Shown here one piece after another: positions 7,423 through 7,732 of a DNA stretch of 7,732 nucleotides. Position 1 is the first letter of the stretch; every line of letters starts with the position of its first letter. The stretch covers positions 1 to 7,732 of the forward strand of contig JAPOZE010000328.1 of NCBI GenBank assembly GCA_026706225.1. Direction: 5' to 3'. This DNA is from Acidobacteriota bacterium (GTDB lineage: Bacteria > Acidobacteriota > Terriglobia > Versatilivoradales > Versatilivoraceae). The notes under the pieces were generated by a model. That model was not told the DNA's origin, ran no database searches, and worked only from the letters and a program-made list of their open reading frames with translations. The position numbers were made by a program, and so were the translations under genes.

Positions 7423-7445
7423 GGGTTTCCATGGGGGTTTCCATG
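7423..7445. repeat. Short direct repeat, two copies of GGGTTTCCATG
   Basis: GGGTTTCCATG occurs at 7423-7433 and again at 7435-7445, a 12-bp period. It lies upstream of the sigma-factor gene. Two copies could be a duplication slip or a pair of regulator half-sites; nothing distinguishes these. Confidence 0.5.
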
Positions 7446-7479
7446 AATCGGAAATCGAGAGTCGGGCCCATTCCATGAG

Positions 7480-7499
7480 CCGGCCTCGAAAAAGGCCGG
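7480..7499. repeat. Hairpin upstream of the sigma-factor gene
   Basis: CCGGCCT (7480-7486) and AGGCCGG (7493-7499) pair perfectly around the 6-nt loop CGAAAA. No T-run follows on either strand. It may be a leader hairpin of the sigma-factor transcript or a dispersed GC-rich repeat. Confidence 0.45.
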
Positions 7500-7590
7500 A
7501 TGCCACCAAAAATAAGAAACCGAAGCAGCCACGGTTTCGTTGTAAACGTATGTCACAAACAGCCGGGCTGCGGTCAGGAATGCCGGGACC

Positions 7591-7732
7591 ATGACGCCGC
7601 CGACCGAGCTGGTTCGACGCAGCCAGCAAGGCGATGCGCGGGCCTTTGAAGAACTGGTCCGCAGTTGCCAGCAAAGAGTGTTCGGTCTGATCTATCAGAT
7701 CCTGAGATCCCCGGAGGAGGTCGAAGACGTCG
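7591..7732 (+). CDS. ECF-type RNA polymerase sigma factor, N-terminal part (cut by window end)
   Basis: The first 47 codons from the ATG at 7591 are visible with no stop before the window ends. They carry the start of sigma70 region 2: ELVRRSQQGDARAFEELV (6-23), then QRVFGLIYQIL (28-38) and SPEEVEDV (40-47), the block that in extracytoplasmic-function sigma factors leads into the -10-recognising helix with a D-x-x-Q-E-x-F type motif. ECF factors direct RNA polymerase to a small stress or envelope regulon, usually under an anti-sigma factor encoded just downstream, here out of view. No other in-frame start lies nearby upstream. The Shine-Dalgarno is weak (AGGA, 11 nt before the ATG). It is divergent from lexA. 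The subgroup cannot be assigned from this fragment. Confidence 0.85.
   Translation, partial: MTPPTELVRRSQQGDARAFEELVRSCQQRVFGLIYQILRSPEEVEDV

Larger units (their letters stand above)
7178..7590. other. Intergenic region between divergent lexA and ECF sigma gene
   Basis: This 413-bp gap holds no convincing gene. It contains, from left to right, the lexA ribosome-binding site (7186-7190), a leader of about 125 nt, the lexA operator/promoter block (7297-7338), a short direct repeat (7423-7445), a hairpin (7480-7499) and the weak ribosome-binding site of the sigma gene (AGGA at 7576-7579). Open frames crossing it are Arg/Pro-rich and lack starts with ribosome-binding sites. No clear promoter for the sigma gene could be named. 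Confidence 0.6.

Noticed and set aside
7259..7594. A plus-strand open frame running through the lexA promoter toward the sigma gene.
   Set aside because: It covers the operator and promoter, has no ribosome-binding site or family similarity, and ends just inside the sigma gene's start.

Overview
The window looks like a piece of a GC-rich, Gram-negative bacterial chromosome. Evidence for this is a lipoprotein-type FAD:protein FMN transferase paired with an assembly factor for the sodium-pumping NADH:quinone reductase (Na+-NQR), a LexA repressor, a short-form IlvD, and strong GGAGG ribosome-binding sites. Acidobacteriota or a deltaproteobacterium-like lineage would fit the protein styles and the CACGAAGG-type intergenic repeat, but this is an impression rather than a demonstration. 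No rRNA, tRNA or CRISPR array was seen.

Layout. Positions 1-637 contain no recognisable gene. They abut the broken end of a tyrosine-recombinase gene on the minus strand (homology 638-1231), which keeps its DNA-binding domains but has lost the catalytic domain; this end of the window is the trace of a mobile element. Next come two plus-strand genes overlapping by 4 bp: apbE (1328-2437) and nqrM (2434-2631), both maturation factors for Na+-NQR but without the structural nqr genes. A four-copy 10-bp tandem repeat (2681-2720) fills the convergent gap to ilvD.

From 7177 down to 2729 five genes run on the minus strand: lexA, a small unknown protein (6072-6482), a membrane-anchored coiled-coil unknown (5267-5809), an Smr-domain protein (4529-5179) and ilvD (2729-4411). 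The gaps of about 90-260 bp mean they need not be one operon. lexA has a clear promoter (TTGACA, 17 bp, TATGCT). A perfect 6-4-6 palindrome sits inside the spacer and overlaps the -10 box, and a second, imperfect copy follows directly, which suggests an autoregulatory SOS operator of unfamiliar sequence. The small gene after lexA has its Shine-Dalgarno inside a hairpin that can compete with an alternative pairing. Divergent from lexA, at the right edge, is the start of an ECF-type sigma factor (7591 onward), cut by the window end.

No complete undescribed system such as a defence island or biosynthetic cluster is visible. The most interesting signals are the tandem lexA operator, the apbE-nqrM pair separated from its operon, the broken integrase junction, and the possible translational switch at 6483-6517.
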